Origin: a virus | Virus record (IMG/VR): IMGVR_UViG_3300030104_002699 | Coordinates: 1-40,588 of that record | Length of the DNA: 40,588 nt | Direction: 5' to 3' (one strand) | In this document: piece after piece, positions 20,756 through 29,455 of the stretch | Layout: each line of letters begins with the position of its first letter | Position numbering within the stretch: position 1 is the stretch's first letter | Translations under genes and position numbers: made by a program | The notes under the pieces: generated by a model | Told to the model about the DNA's origin: nothing | The model's input: the letters and a program-made list of their open reading frames with translations, nothing else | Databases searched by the model: none

Positions 20756-21495
20756 TGCACGTTGCAATCCCCACCAAGGGCAGGCCGTCCACAACCACTT
20801 GCAAGCTCCTTGGTGACATTCCTTTCACCCACTTTGTAGAGCCTCAGGACATGGCTGCTTACAAGGCGGCTGGCGTGCCCAATCTCCAGGTCATTCCCGA
20901 CAACGATAAGGGCATCACCTTTGTTCGGAACTACATCCTTGATTGGGGCCATGTTCAAGGCCACAAGTGGTTGTGGATCATGGATGATGACGTCAGTGGG
21001 TTTGGCGTTGCCAAGGCGGGCAAAACCATCAAGGGCGATCACAACGTCCTTAAGCAGTTTCATGAAGCTGTTGAGCAGTTCAAGTTCCCCGTCAACGGCC
21101 TGAACTACTGCCAATACGCTTGGTCCTACAGCACCAAGAAGCAACGGTTCGCCATCAATAAGCGACCGCCTGAAGTTTGTGCCCTGCTCTATCTCCCAAA
21201 AATCCATTGGCGTTACCGCCCTGACCGCAAGGAAGATCGTGACTTCACGATGCTTGCCATCAAGCACTCAGATGGCGTCATCGTTGATTTGCATGCGTGG
21301 TTCAACTGTCCAGGCGTTGGCACCAATGCAGGCGGCTTGCAGCACCTTTATCAACAAAAGCGTGATGCCGTATGGGCCCAACGCTTGGTCAGTGACTGGG
21401 CTCCCTTTGCCAAGCTCATCAAAAAAAAGGACCGGGTAGACGCAAAGCTCGACATCTCTGGTTACGCCAAACACATGAAGCGCATTGTTCGATGA
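20755..21495 (+). CDS. TET-associated glycosyltransferase (TAGT-like), 246 aa
   Basis: The ATG at 20755 is coupled to the ParB-like stop. It starts with the nucleotide-sugar strand HVAIPTKGRPSTT and has the GT-A metal motif Asp77-Asp79 in WIMDDDVSGFG, then conserved-looking segments (YAWSYSTKK, EDRDFTMLAIKHSDG, FNCPGVGTNAGGL). This matches the family known from computational work (Iyer, Aravind and colleagues) as glycosyltransferases paired with TET/JBP oxygenases in phages. It would add a sugar to hydroxymethyl bases in phage DNA. Its stop overlaps the dioxygenase start by 4 bases. Confidence 0.82.
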   Translation: MHVAIPTKGRPSTTTCKLLGDIPFTHFVEPQDMAAYKAAGVPNLQVIPDNDKGITFVRNYILDWGHVQGHKWLWIMDDDVSGFGVAKAGKTIKGDHNVLKQFHEAVEQFKFPVNGLNYCQYAWSYSTKKQRFAINKRPPEVCALLYLPKIHWRYRPDRKEDRDFTMLAIKHSDGVIVDLHAWFNCPGVGTNAGGLQHLYQQKRDAVWAQRLVSDWAPFAKLIKKKDRVDAKLDISGYAKHMKRIVR

Positions 21496-22301
21496 AGCCT
21501 TTACCTCTTCCAGTTCTCACCCTGCACAGGAAGACGCCCAATCTCAAGATTGGGGACACCTGCCCAACGCTGCAGCCCAACGTCACAGAGTCCTGCATCC
21601 TTGCTGATCCTGACGGCACTCAGGTCGGCCTGTTCCTCAAGCAACTGCCTGATGACTTGAGGAATCTGGTCAACATTGCTGACCACGAGGTCAACTCAAC
21701 CAGGGTGCCCAAAACGATGATGGACCGTAAGCGTCCATTGCCACCCGGGCCTGACGGGAAGAAGCGTTATTTAGTCATCTCGCAGTACTCAGCCATCCTT
21801 GGCAGCGTGCCGCCAAAGCCACATATGCGACGGGCATATGGCTCACGATCTTCTGTCCACAGCAGCAAGACATCAGGGACCTTTGTCAAAGCTATGCACA
21901 AAACAGGCATCATCGCCTACCAACTGATTCAAGAACTTGCTCCTGACGTTGCTAAATTGCATAGCGCCAAGGTGCAAGCGCGTGTGCCTGACAAATGGCG
22001 TTTCGCCAAACATTTCAGCAGCACGATCAGCAACTGCAATATCTCAGCACCTATTCACCAAGATCACGCCAACGTTAAAGGCGCTGTCAACATCATCATC
22101 ACCAAGCGCCGCAACAGCACTGGCGGGAACTTGCACGTTCCTGACTATGACGCCACTTTTGACCAAACAGATGGTTCGATGCTTGTCTATCCAGCATGGA
22201 GGAACTGCCATGGTGTAACGCCAATAGTTCCCACACACCAAGGCGGTTACCGGAACTCACATGTCTGGTACGCCTTGGATTCGTTTGCATCGTTAGGCTG
22301 A
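21492..22301 (+). CDS. TET/JBP-type 2-oxoglutarate, Fe(II)-dependent DNA dioxygenase, 269 aa
   Basis: The double-stranded beta-helix residues are present and in order: His189 and Asp191 in PIHQDHANVKGAVNII, distal His240 in RNCHGVTPI, and Arg254 in GGYRNSHVWYAL for 2-oxoglutarate. The N-terminal 180 residues include the helical segment GTFVKAMHKTGIIAYQLIQEL. TET/JBP enzymes hydroxylate the methyl group of 5-methylcytosine or thymine. With the coupled glycosyltransferase this would give a glycosylated hydroxymethyl base. No DNA methyltransferase gene is present in the genome, so the substrate is open: thymine (as in JBP) or host-made 5-methylcytosine. It ends 4 bases before terminase small subunit. 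Confidence 0.82.
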   Translation: MKPLPLPVLTLHRKTPNLKIGDTCPTLQPNVTESCILADPDGTQVGLFLKQLPDDLRNLVNIADHEVNSTRVPKTMMDRKRPLPPGPDGKKRYLVISQYSAILGSVPPKPHMRRAYGSRSSVHSSKTSGTFVKAMHKTGIIAYQLIQELAPDVAKLHSAKVQARVPDKWRFAKHFSSTISNCNISAPIHQDHANVKGAVNIIITKRRNSTGGNLHVPDYDATFDQTDGSMLVYPAWRNCHGVTPIVPTHQGGYRNSHVWYALDSFASLG

Positions 22302-22305
22302 AACC

Positions 22306-22632
22306 ATGGACAAAAACGGACGCTGCACAAAAGCCGAAAAGCAATTCCGGACAGCAAGGTTTGCCCGGATGATTGCCAATGGGGCAACACGTTCGGACCT
22401 TTTGCAATACGCCGCAAGCGAATGGGGGTTGAAGCAAAGGCAAAGTGATGAATATATTGCCCTAGCCACAAAGCGGCTTGAGGAAGATTTCAACCTAGAT
22501 CGCCAAGCTTTTGCCGCAATACTTTTGTCCCAATTGAACGTTGTCCACAAGAAAGGCATGGAGCAGTCCAATCTCCAAGCTGTGTTGGGCTGCATCAACA
22601 CCGCTGCCAAAATCGCCAAGCTGTATGACTAA
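22306..22632 (+). CDS. terS: Terminase small subunit
   Basis: The 108-aa helical protein has a helix-turn-helix-like N-terminal half (KQFRTARFARMIANGATRSDLLQYAASEWGLKQRQSDEYI) and a C-terminal helix (LQAVLGCINTAAKIAKLY), usual for small terminases that recognise the packaging site. Its TAA overlaps the large subunit start (TAATG). It follows the base modification genes by 4 bases, so packaging and modification are probably co-expressed. Confidence 0.82.
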   Translation: MDKNGRCTKAEKQFRTARFARMIANGATRSDLLQYAASEWGLKQRQSDEYIALATKRLEEDFNLDRQAFAAILLSQLNVVHKKGMEQSNLQAVLGCINTAAKIAKLYD

Positions 22633-23981
22633 TGGGTGTTTTGTCCACGATTGCGAGCGGCAACATCCTTCAACGTCTTGGAGCTGAAGACAGCCAAATT
22701 GATGTTCAAAAGCTGTTGCAGCAGGTGAAAACAGACCTGCATCCGGGCCAACTTGCTTTTGTCGAGGATGAACAAACTGAGATCATTGGTTTATCTGCTG
22801 GCTATGGGGCTGGGAAAACCCGTGCGTTAGCAGCAAAAGCTTTGCACCTTGCAGCAGCAAACCAAGGGTTCATTGGTTGCGTGATGGAGCCAACCGGTCC
22901 TTTGGTGCGGGATATCTGGCAAAATGACTTTGAAGGGTTCCTCGAGGCGTATGAAGTGCCTTACACCCACAGGGCTTCACCGCTGCCTGAGTACACCTTG
23001 CATTTGCCAGGCGGTGATACAAAAATTCTGTGTCGTAGTTTTGAAAATTGGTCAAGAATTATTGGCTTGAACTTGGCTTTTGTCCTTGCTGATGAGATTG
23101 ACACTGTCAACCCAAGTGTTTGCTCAAGAGCATTCCCAAAAATTCTTGGTCGTTTGCGTTCAGGCAACGTTAGGCAGTTTGCAGCGGCATCAACCCCTGA
23201 AGGCTTTCGTTGGATGTGGCAAACCTTTGGCACAGATGAGGCGAAACAACGCAATGACCGTAAATTGATTAGGATGCGTTCGGCAGACAATCCCCATCTG
23301 CCTCAAGACTTCATTGAAAGGCTGCAAGCCAACTATGACCCAAGCCTGTTGCAGGCTTACTTAGAAGGTCATTTTTGCAACCTTACAACTGGTCAGGTTT
23401 ATGACCGGTTTGACAGAGCAAAGCACGTCACAACCGATATTCCAGATGTCAGCGACGAACCTTTAAGAATCGGAGTTGACTTTAATATCGGCAATATGTC
23501 AGCTGTTATCGGTGTTCGTCTTGAAAACAAACTTTTCCTGATTGATGAGATCAGTGGCGCACATGACACTGATGCCATGGCACAACAAATCCAGCAACGT
23601 GCTGAAGGACGTAAGGTATATGTCTACCCTGACGCATCAGGCGGAAATAGAAGCACGAATGCCAGCAGGACTGACATACAGATCCTAGAGACGTATGGGT
23701 TTAGCAATCAATCACCGAAAGCAAATCCTCCCGTACGTGATCGGGTGGCTTCTGTTCAAGCTTTGCTGGAAAACGGGAAAGGAGAGGTGAGACTGCAAGT
23801 GTCGGCCAACTGCAAGCGAACCATTGAATGCTTGGAGCTGCAGAGTTACACAGAAGCTGGTGACCCAGATAAAGATGCTGGTTACGATCACATGAATGAT
23901 GCGCTTGGTTACTTGATCTATAGAGATTTCTCGATGCTGAATGCGCGTGCTGGTAGAGGCACTGGCATTAGGCTTTACTAA
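22632..23981 (+). CDS. terL: Terminase large subunit
   Basis: A 449-aa packaging motor. Walker A SAGYGAGKT (Lys62), Walker B AFVLADEID (Asp154, Glu155), and the RNase H-like nuclease acids Asp283 in RIGVDFNIG, Asp334 in VYPDASGG and Asp423 in YDHMNDALGYL are all visible. It translocates DNA into the procapsid and cuts concatemers. Length is normal for the family. The gene gives the best anchor for phylogeny and for packaging mode. Confidence 0.96.
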   Translation: MGVLSTIASGNILQRLGAEDSQIDVQKLLQQVKTDLHPGQLAFVEDEQTEIIGLSAGYGAGKTRALAAKALHLAAANQGFIGCVMEPTGPLVRDIWQNDFEGFLEAYEVPYTHRASPLPEYTLHLPGGDTKILCRSFENWSRIIGLNLAFVLADEIDTVNPSVCSRAFPKILGRLRSGNVRQFAAASTPEGFRWMWQTFGTDEAKQRNDRKLIRMRSADNPHLPQDFIERLQANYDPSLLQAYLEGHFCNLTTGQVYDRFDRAKHVTTDIPDVSDEPLRIGVDFNIGNMSAVIGVRLENKLFLIDEISGAHDTDAMAQQIQQRAEGRKVYVYPDASGGNRSTNASRTDIQILETYGFSNQSPKANPPVRDRVASVQALLENGKGEVRLQVSANCKRTIECLELQSYTEAGDPDKDAGYDHMNDALGYLIYRDFSMLNARAGRGTGIRLY

Positions 23982-24007
23982 ACTGCAAGCACTAGGCGGG
24001 TCTGGCT

Positions 24008-25444
24008 GTGTATTCGGGTTTTTCTGGGCGGCAACGCATTGGCAACGTCACTCAGGTCAATGACCCCAATACGTCATGGGTCAACATGGAACCCCACTGG
24101 GGTTTGATTGAAACGCTGCTTGGCGGAACGTACAAGATCAGAAAAGGCCATCGTAAGTTTTTGCCGCAAGAGCCCAGAGAGCTTGATGAGGCTTACGACA
24201 ACAGGTTGCAGCGGTCAGTCCTTGCACCGTATTACATCAGGTTGGAACGCATGTTGGCTGGGATGCTGACGCGTAAACCTGTGCGCCTTGACGATGTTTC
24301 AGACGTAATCCGTGAGCAACTGTTTGACGTTGATTTGCAGGGAAATGATCTGCAGACGTGGTTGTTTCAGGCAAGCAGAATTTGCATTCGATATGGGCAC
24401 GTGGGCGTCCTCGTAGATGCTCCGGCTTCTGGCGAAAATGGAAGACCATATTATGTAAGTTATACGCCAAGAGATATTTTAGGTTGGCGGACAGAATTAA
24501 AAGATGGCAAGCAAGAGCTGACGCAACTTAGGCTGCAGGAAAAGATTGTTGTGCCTTATGGCTTTTATGGTGAAAAGCAAGTCGAGCAAGTCAGAGTTCT
24601 TACCCCTGGCGCTTTTGAGATTCACCAAAAAGATCAGCAAGGCGACTTTAAAGTCGTTGAGGAAGGCCGCACAAGCCTGAGTGAGATTCCGTTTAGTGTC
24701 GCTTATTCAAACCGCATGGGAGTGCTGGAGTCGATTCCACCGCTTGCTGACATTGCTGAGTTAAACCTGCAGCACTATCAAGTGCAGTCTGACCTGAGTA
24801 ATCAGCTGCACATTAGTGCTGTCCCGATGCTGGCGATCTTTGGTTTTCCGCAGTCAGCAGAAGAGATCAGCGCAGGTCCAGGAGAAGCATTGGCATTACC
24901 AGAAGGAGCGTCTGCCCAGTACATCGAACCGGCAGGCAACAGCTATGACGCTCAGTTCCGCAGGCTTGAGCAGATTGCGTCACAGATCAACGAATTAGGT
25001 TTGGCTGCTGTGCTTGGTTCCAAACTGGTTGGTGAAACGGCAGAGGCTAAGCGCATTGATCGCAGCCAGGGTGACAGCACGATGATGGTTGTGGCGCAGC
25101 AGATGCAAGACATGATCGACAACTGCTTGCGGTTCCATGCTGAATATATGCAGGAGCCAAACGCTGGCAGCAGTTTGGTGAACCGTGATTTCATGGGAAC
25201 AAGGCTTGAGCCTTTGGAGATTCAAGCGTTGTTGCAGCTTTACACCGCTGGCACGATTACACAGGAAACACTGTTGCTGCAGCTTGAAGCTGGCGAAGTG
25301 CTTGGTGATGACTTTGACGTTGAAAACGAGTTAGAAGCCACGCAAAACGGTGGGTTGATAGAGATGAACACGCCAGAGCCAACCCCTCAACCAGCAGAAG
25401 AAAGCACGATGCCAGAAGCGGAGGGTGTCGAGGATGCTGAATAA
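24008..25444 (+). CDS. Portal protein (DUF4055-like), 478 aa
   Basis: Start is GTG at 24008 (no clear Shine-Dalgarno). Segments such as VLAPYYIRLERMLAGMLTRKPV, FQASRICIRYGHVGVLVDAP and YTPRDILGWR fit the portal family that forms the dodecameric DNA channel at the capsid vertex. The C-terminus is acidic and proline-rich. It is followed by head morphogenesis genes in canonical order. Its TAA overlaps the next ATG. Confidence 0.92.
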   Translation: MYSGFSGRQRIGNVTQVNDPNTSWVNMEPHWGLIETLLGGTYKIRKGHRKFLPQEPRELDEAYDNRLQRSVLAPYYIRLERMLAGMLTRKPVRLDDVSDVIREQLFDVDLQGNDLQTWLFQASRICIRYGHVGVLVDAPASGENGRPYYVSYTPRDILGWRTELKDGKQELTQLRLQEKIVVPYGFYGEKQVEQVRVLTPGAFEIHQKDQQGDFKVVEEGRTSLSEIPFSVAYSNRMGVLESIPPLADIAELNLQHYQVQSDLSNQLHISAVPMLAIFGFPQSAEEISAGPGEALALPEGASAQYIEPAGNSYDAQFRRLEQIASQINELGLAAVLGSKLVGETAEAKRIDRSQGDSTMMVVAQQMQDMIDNCLRFHAEYMQEPNAGSSLVNRDFMGTRLEPLEIQALLQLYTAGTITQETLLLQLEAGEVLGDDFDVENELEATQNGGLIEMNTPEPTPQPAEESTMPEAEGVEDAE

Positions 25445-25722
25445 TGAGTTGGCTAGACAAGCTGCAGAGGCCGCGGCCACCACGCAAGCAGGTTCTTTAC
25501 TTTGCTCAAGATGAGCTAAATAGCCAGTATTTTGCGGTTGTCAGATTCACTTGGTTTTGTGATGGCAAACTCTGCGGAGTTACGGAAATGGCTTTTCACA
25601 ACTACGATGTGAACGTCATCGAGCAGCTAACTGTTGCTGTTGGCACTGCGTTGCGTGATGGGGCAGACGTATCGACTTTGTGTATTGCACCAGCTGACGA
25701 GCTAGGCCTTGAGCCAACATGA
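25444..25722 (+). CDS. Hypothetical head-region protein, 92 aa
   Basis: It starts MSWLDKLQRPRPPRKQVLYFAQDEL, then has a beta-rich core (YFAVVRFTWFCDGKLCGVTEMAFHNY) and an ALRDGADVSTLCIAP segment. No family is recognised. It is coupled to both the portal (TAATG) and the Mu F-like gene (ATGA), so a role in head assembly is likely by context. Confidence 0.7.
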   Translation: MSWLDKLQRPRPPRKQVLYFAQDELNSQYFAVVRFTWFCDGKLCGVTEMAFHNYDVNVIEQLTVAVGTALRDGADVSTLCIAPADELGLEPT

Positions 25723-26945
25723 CGACACCAGCTGCGCTATATCGAAATGCGGTTGATCTAAACCGTTTTAGCAACAGCGTTGCAAAGCGCATTGCTGTCA
25801 CTTACAACGATTTGATCCTGGAAGCTGTTGATAGGTTGCGTGGTATCGATGAGTTGTCAGCACCGGCCAAGGCAGCAAGGCTGCGTGTGATTCTAGCTCA
25901 ACTTAAAGAATCGTTAGAAGGATGGGCTGGAGCTAGCACTGCACTTGCTGTTGAGGAGCTGCAGGGTTTGGCTGTTTTGCAGTCTGAGTTTGTTGAGGAG
26001 CAGCTGCGTAAGGCATTACCGCTTGAGCTGCGTGACCAGATTCGTAGCATTCAAATCAGTCCGCAGTTTGCTCAATCTGTTGCGACAGTTGATCCAACAG
26101 CAATCAATGTTGTTTCGCTGAGCGATGACTTGCAGGCTGCGGTGACTGGAGCACCTGCAACGTTTCAGCTGACCGCAACGCAAGGAACAGCAATAACGCT
26201 GCCAAACGGGAAAGTGTTGAACAAGTCGTTTCGCGGTCTTGCTGAGTCGCAAGCTGACCTATTCGCCAAGACTGTGAGGAATGGTTTGTTAACTGGTGAA
26301 TCAACAGACAAGATTGCACGACGATTAAAAGGACGCTTGCAGTTTGGAGATTTTGGCCCTTTATCACGAGGGCAAGTTCGCGCAGCAGGTTTGTCAATGA
26401 AACAACTTGCCCAAGCTGGCGGAGAGCTTACCTCGGTTGCAAACCATCAGGTAATGACGTTGGTGCGTACAAGCGTAAATCAAGTTGCGAATACAGCAGC
26501 AATGCAGGTTTACGAGGCAAATCAAGACGTAAGTAAAAAATATCGTTATACCGCAGTTTTAGACACTAGAACATCTGCAATTTGCCGCGCTCTTGATGGC
26601 CAAGAATTTGAATACGGGAAAGGTCCAGTCCCGCCTCAACATTTTAATTGCAGGTCAACGGAAGTTCCAATTATTGATTACGAGGGCTTACGCATCCCGC
26701 CGCCAAAACCTGGGAAGCGGCGTAGCAAAGATGGCTTAGTGCCTGCGGATCAAAGCTATGGTCAATGGCTGCACAATCAAAGCAAGGAGACTAAGGCTGA
26801 CGTTCTTGGCCCTGAGAAGGTCCCGTACTTCAATCGTTTAGCCAGAAAGTACGGCCCAGCAGACGCTATCCGCAAATTTGTTAGAGAGGACGGATCAGAG
26901 CTAACCTTGGAGCAGCTTCGCCGTCGTTATGGCTCTCCCAGCTAA
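25719..26945 (+). CDS. Mu F-like / SPP1 gp7-like head morphogenesis protein, 408 aa
   Basis: The C-terminal domain has the family signature: LVRTSVNQVANTAAMQVYEAN, KKYRYTAVLDTRTSAICRALDGQEF, and a Pro-Pro-x-His-x-x-Cys-Arg-Ser (PPQHFNCRSTEVPI) segment. The N-terminal 150 residues are helical. Members are minor head proteins ejected with or attached to the portal. Length is typical. Confidence 0.9.
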   Translation: MTTPAALYRNAVDLNRFSNSVAKRIAVTYNDLILEAVDRLRGIDELSAPAKAARLRVILAQLKESLEGWAGASTALAVEELQGLAVLQSEFVEEQLRKALPLELRDQIRSIQISPQFAQSVATVDPTAINVVSLSDDLQAAVTGAPATFQLTATQGTAITLPNGKVLNKSFRGLAESQADLFAKTVRNGLLTGESTDKIARRLKGRLQFGDFGPLSRGQVRAAGLSMKQLAQAGGELTSVANHQVMTLVRTSVNQVANTAAMQVYEANQDVSKKYRYTAVLDTRTSAICRALDGQEFEYGKGPVPPQHFNCRSTEVPIIDYEGLRIPPPKPGKRRSKDGLVPADQSYGQWLHNQSKETKADVLGPEKVPYFNRLARKYGPADAIRKFVREDGSELTLEQLRRRYGSPS

Positions 26946-27054
26946 GTACAAGTTCAAGGTGCAACAGGAAGAGGCTGCACCGTCTTGTCCACCGCGTAAG
27001 CCTGCTGCAAAGAGCAAGGCTGCTAAAACAGATGAGCAAAAGGGAGACGCCTGA
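26929..27054 (+). CDS. Small lysine-rich protein, 41 aa
   Basis: ATG overlaps the end of the Mu F-like gene by 17 bases; TGA overlaps the next ATG. The peptide (MALPAKYKFKVQQEEAAPSC, then a K/A-rich tail) is basic and probably disordered. It is one of four consecutive small basic genes in the head region. Capsid-internal or DNA-binding role is inferred. Confidence 0.55.
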   Translation: MALPAKYKFKVQQEEAAPSCPPRKPAAKSKAAKTDEQKGDA

Positions 27055-27134
27055 TGCCCAAAGGCGCTGGAACTTACGGCTCAAAAGTTGGCCGTCCACC
27101 TAAAAAGAAAAAGAAAGGAGGCAAAAAGAAATGA
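27054..27134 (+). CDS. Very small basic protein with AT-hook-like motif, 26 aa
   Basis: TGATG start coupling and ATGA stop coupling frame this tiny gene. The sequence has GSKVGRPPKKKKKGG, an AT-hook-like core in a lysine-rich peptide. Similar short GRPKKK peptides occur beside head genes of other phages, from memory. It could help condense packaged DNA. Confidence 0.55.
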   Translation: MPKGAGTYGSKVGRPPKKKKKGGKKK

Positions 27135-27364
27135 GAAAAGGTTCACGCGTCAGCTGGGTGTATGACGGCGTTCGCACCTATGGGAAAGTGACTGCTCTCA
27201 AGGGAGAAGGCGCTTTTACTGTCAAAGGACCATCAGGTGGCACAATCACGCGACGTGGCACAAAAGCTGATCCAGTCATTGCAATCAAATCAGAGAGCAC
27301 TGGCAACGCAGTTTTGAAAACCCGTTCGCAACTCCGTGCTGCCCCCAAGGGCAAGAAAAAGTGA
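27131..27364 (+). CDS. Small protein with DUF2945/Tudor-like (hypervirulence-associated) domain, 77 aa
   Basis: The pattern RKGSRVSWVYDGVRTYGKV, then GGTITRRGTKADPVIAIK, then NAVLKTRSQL matches the small beta-barrel family HVA1/DUF2945 (K/G-SWV, G-V, I-R-GT-DP, VLK-x-S-L). A basic tail follows (AAPKGKKK). In phages it is found next to head genes. Function unknown; a DNA or protein binding Tudor-like role is plausible. Confidence 0.78.
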   Translation: MRKGSRVSWVYDGVRTYGKVTALKGEGAFTVKGPSGGTITRRGTKADPVIAIKSESTGNAVLKTRSQLRAAPKGKKK

Positions 27365-27642
27365 CAATCAAGCGTGGCGGCCATACGTTTCAAGGTTTTG
27401 ACAAGCCGATTCGCACGCCAAACCATTCAAGCGGTAAAAGCCACGCTGTTGTCGTCAAAGTTGGCGATAAACCGAAGCTCATTCGGTTTGGTCAGCAGGG
27501 CGCTAAAACGAAACCTCCGCGCAAAGGCGAGAGTGCTGCGGATAAAGCTAAACGCAAGTCATTTAAAGCTCGCCATGCAAAAAATATCGCGAAAGGCAAA
27601 ACATCTGCCGCATTTTGGTCGTCAAAGGTAAGGTGGTCTTGA
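27361..27642 (+). CDS. Small basic structural-type protein, 93 aa
   Basis: GTG start overlapping the previous stop. The sequence has KPKLIRFGQQGAKTKPP, then KRKSFKARHAKNIAKGKTSAAFWSSKVRW, a basic segment seen, from memory, in small phage head-region proteins. It is strongly basic overall. I infer capsid or DNA association. Confidence 0.75.
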   Translation: MTIKRGGHTFQGFDKPIRTPNHSSGKSHAVVVKVGDKPKLIRFGQQGAKTKPPRKGESAADKAKRKSFKARHAKNIAKGKTSAAFWSSKVRWS

Positions 27643-27663
27643 AACCTAGCCTGTGGCTAATTC

Positions 27664-28341
27664 ATGTCCGAAGATCAAACTGCTCCTGTGGAGCAATCAA
27701 TCGAGCCCAACAAAGACAAAGAAGAACTTGAAGCAATGAGGCGAAAAAATGCCGAGTTGCTGGATGAGTACAAAAAAGCAGTAGCCAAAGCAAAGGCTGT
27801 TCCCGATGGCGTTGACATTCAGGAGCTACTGGACTTCAAAGCTAAGGCGGAACAAGCAGACCTGGAAAAACAGGGCAAGTACACCGAAGCAAGACAGGCT
27901 TTGGAGCAGCAGTTCCGTGAGGCGACATCGGAAAAGGACAAGCGCATTGCAGAGCTAGAAGCTCGGGTACGTGAACTTGAGTTAATTGCGCCTGCAAACA
28001 CTGCGTTGGCTGATGTCGTGCATGATCCAAGCATTGTGTTCAAAGCTGATTTGCTGAAGCCAGATCAGATTGAACGCGAGGCTGATGGCACTGTTGTTGT
28101 TGTCAACGGCTATGAGCGCAAGCCGATTGGCGAATGGGCCAAGTCATTGCCGAGCTACATGCAGAAAGCACCAAAACCGCAAGGCAGTGGCGCACCTTCT
28201 GGGCGCAGCTATGCAGGAGACATTCCTGCAGGGACAAAAAACCCGTTTGCCAAAGAAACTTACAACCTGACTGAGCAGTCTCGGCTGTTTAGAACAGATC
28301 GGGAGATGTACGAGAGGTTGAAAACTGCGGCAAACCGTTAG
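27664..28341 (+). CDS. Capsid scaffolding protein, 225 aa
   Basis: Highly charged coiled-coil N-terminal half (KEELEAMRRKNAELLDEYKK, KDKRIAELEARVRELELIAP) and a flexible proline/glycine-rich C-terminal part (APKPQGSGAPSGRSYAGD) placed directly before the capsid gene. This is the usual form and position of scaffolds that guide capsid assembly and then leave. A short motif PSIVFKADLLKPDQIE also recurs in such proteins. Confidence 0.82.
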   Translation: MSEDQTAPVEQSIEPNKDKEELEAMRRKNAELLDEYKKAVAKAKAVPDGVDIQELLDFKAKAEQADLEKQGKYTEARQALEQQFREATSEKDKRIAELEARVRELELIAPANTALADVVHDPSIVFKADLLKPDQIEREADGTVVVVNGYERKPIGEWAKSLPSYMQKAPKPQGSGAPSGRSYAGDIPAGTKNPFAKETYNLTEQSRLFRTDREMYERLKTAANR

Positions 28342-28420
28342 TATGTGCAACAAGGCAAAGCTGTGCTGCGCTTTTAGGGCTGTGCCCACACCGTAAACAT
28401 CTTTTTTTTGAGGATCTGTC
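28342..28420 (+). promoter_or_regulatory. Leader of the capsid gene with two small hairpins and a T8 run
   Basis: AAAGC (28357-28361) pairs with GCTTT (28370-28374), and GGGC (28377-28380) with GCCC (28384-28387). Eight T residues follow at 28402-28409, then GAGG as Shine-Dalgarno, 7 bases before the ATG. The T-run is too far from the stems for a normal terminator. It may be a processing or stability element that raises capsid expression over the scaffold. Confidence 0.4.
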
Positions 28421-29440
28421 ATGGCGACTCTTCGCTCTGACATCATCATCCCTGAAATCTTCACTCCATACTTGGTAGAGGAGACCACTAAGCGTGATGC
28501 CTTTTTGGCTAGCGGTGTGGTGCAGCCAATGGCGGAGCTGAATGCTTCAGAAGATGGTGGTGACTTCATTAACGTCCCTTTCTACGCCGCAAACCTAAAT
28601 TCAACCTTTGAACGGTTGACAGACAGCACTTCGCTGACTCCAGGCAAAATCACCGCTGACAAGCAACGTGCCGCTGTAGTCCACAGAGGCAACGCGTTTG
28701 AATCGCGTGATTTATCAGCAATGGCGGCTGGTTCTGATCCAATGGCTGCCATTGGTCAAAAACTTGCCTCTTACATTGCGAATGAGCGCCAGAAAGACTT
28801 GCTGTCTTGCTGCGCAGGCATTTTTGGCGCTGTTGGTGACACCACCGGTGCTGCTTTTGCTGGGCTTGCAGTAGATGGCGCGTCTGGAGACACACCAACC
28901 GAGCTTGGGCCGCGTCAGATTGTTAAAGCTAAATCACTTTTGGGTGACCAAGGTGAAAAGCTGTCAACAATCGTTGTGCATCCTTCCGTTTACTACTCGT
29001 TGATGGAACGTCGAGCAATCGACTTCATTTACGATAACAACGGACAGCCTGATACTTCCGCTGATTCTGGTTCTACTGCTCCTGCATTTGGCAGTGTGCA
29101 GGTTCCAACTTTTATGGGCCTAAGGGTCATTATTAGTTCGGATGTGCAGACAGCTGGGTCTGGTTCTTCTACTGAGTATGCAAGTTATTTGTTTACGCCT
29201 GGAGCCTTTGGTTCTGGCGAGCAAATGGCACTTAGGACAGAGCGAGATAGAGATATTTTAGCGAAATCCGACGCACTTTCTTTCGACCTTCATTACGTCT
29301 ATCATCCGATGGGCACAAGGTTCGCTGAAGTTGCTAACCCGACTCCTGCTCAACTTGCAACAGTTGGAAACTGGACGAAGGTTTACGAGACCAACAACCT
29401 TGGGATCGCTCGGATTACTTCCACATCTAACCTTGACTGA
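28421..29440 (+). CDS. Major capsid protein, 339 aa
   Basis: Position after the scaffold and the sequence (SDIIIPEIFTPYLVEETTKRDAF, GDFINVPFYAANL, KLASYIANERQKDLL, TIVVHPSVYYSLMERRAIDF) fit the HK97-fold capsid proteins of phages with separate scaffolds. It has a good GAGG ribosome site. Length about 340 aa is normal for a fold without a fused delta domain. It forms the icosahedral shell. Confidence 0.93.
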   Translation: MATLRSDIIIPEIFTPYLVEETTKRDAFLASGVVQPMAELNASEDGGDFINVPFYAANLNSTFERLTDSTSLTPGKITADKQRAAVVHRGNAFESRDLSAMAAGSDPMAAIGQKLASYIANERQKDLLSCCAGIFGAVGDTTGAAFAGLAVDGASGDTPTELGPRQIVKAKSLLGDQGEKLSTIVVHPSVYYSLMERRAIDFIYDNNGQPDTSADSGSTAPAFGSVQVPTFMGLRVIISSDVQTAGSGSSTEYASYLFTPGAFGSGEQMALRTERDRDILAKSDALSFDLHYVYHPMGTRFAEVANPTPAQLATVGNWTKVYETNNLGIARITSTSNLD

Positions 29441-29455
29441 CGGAGGTAACTAACC

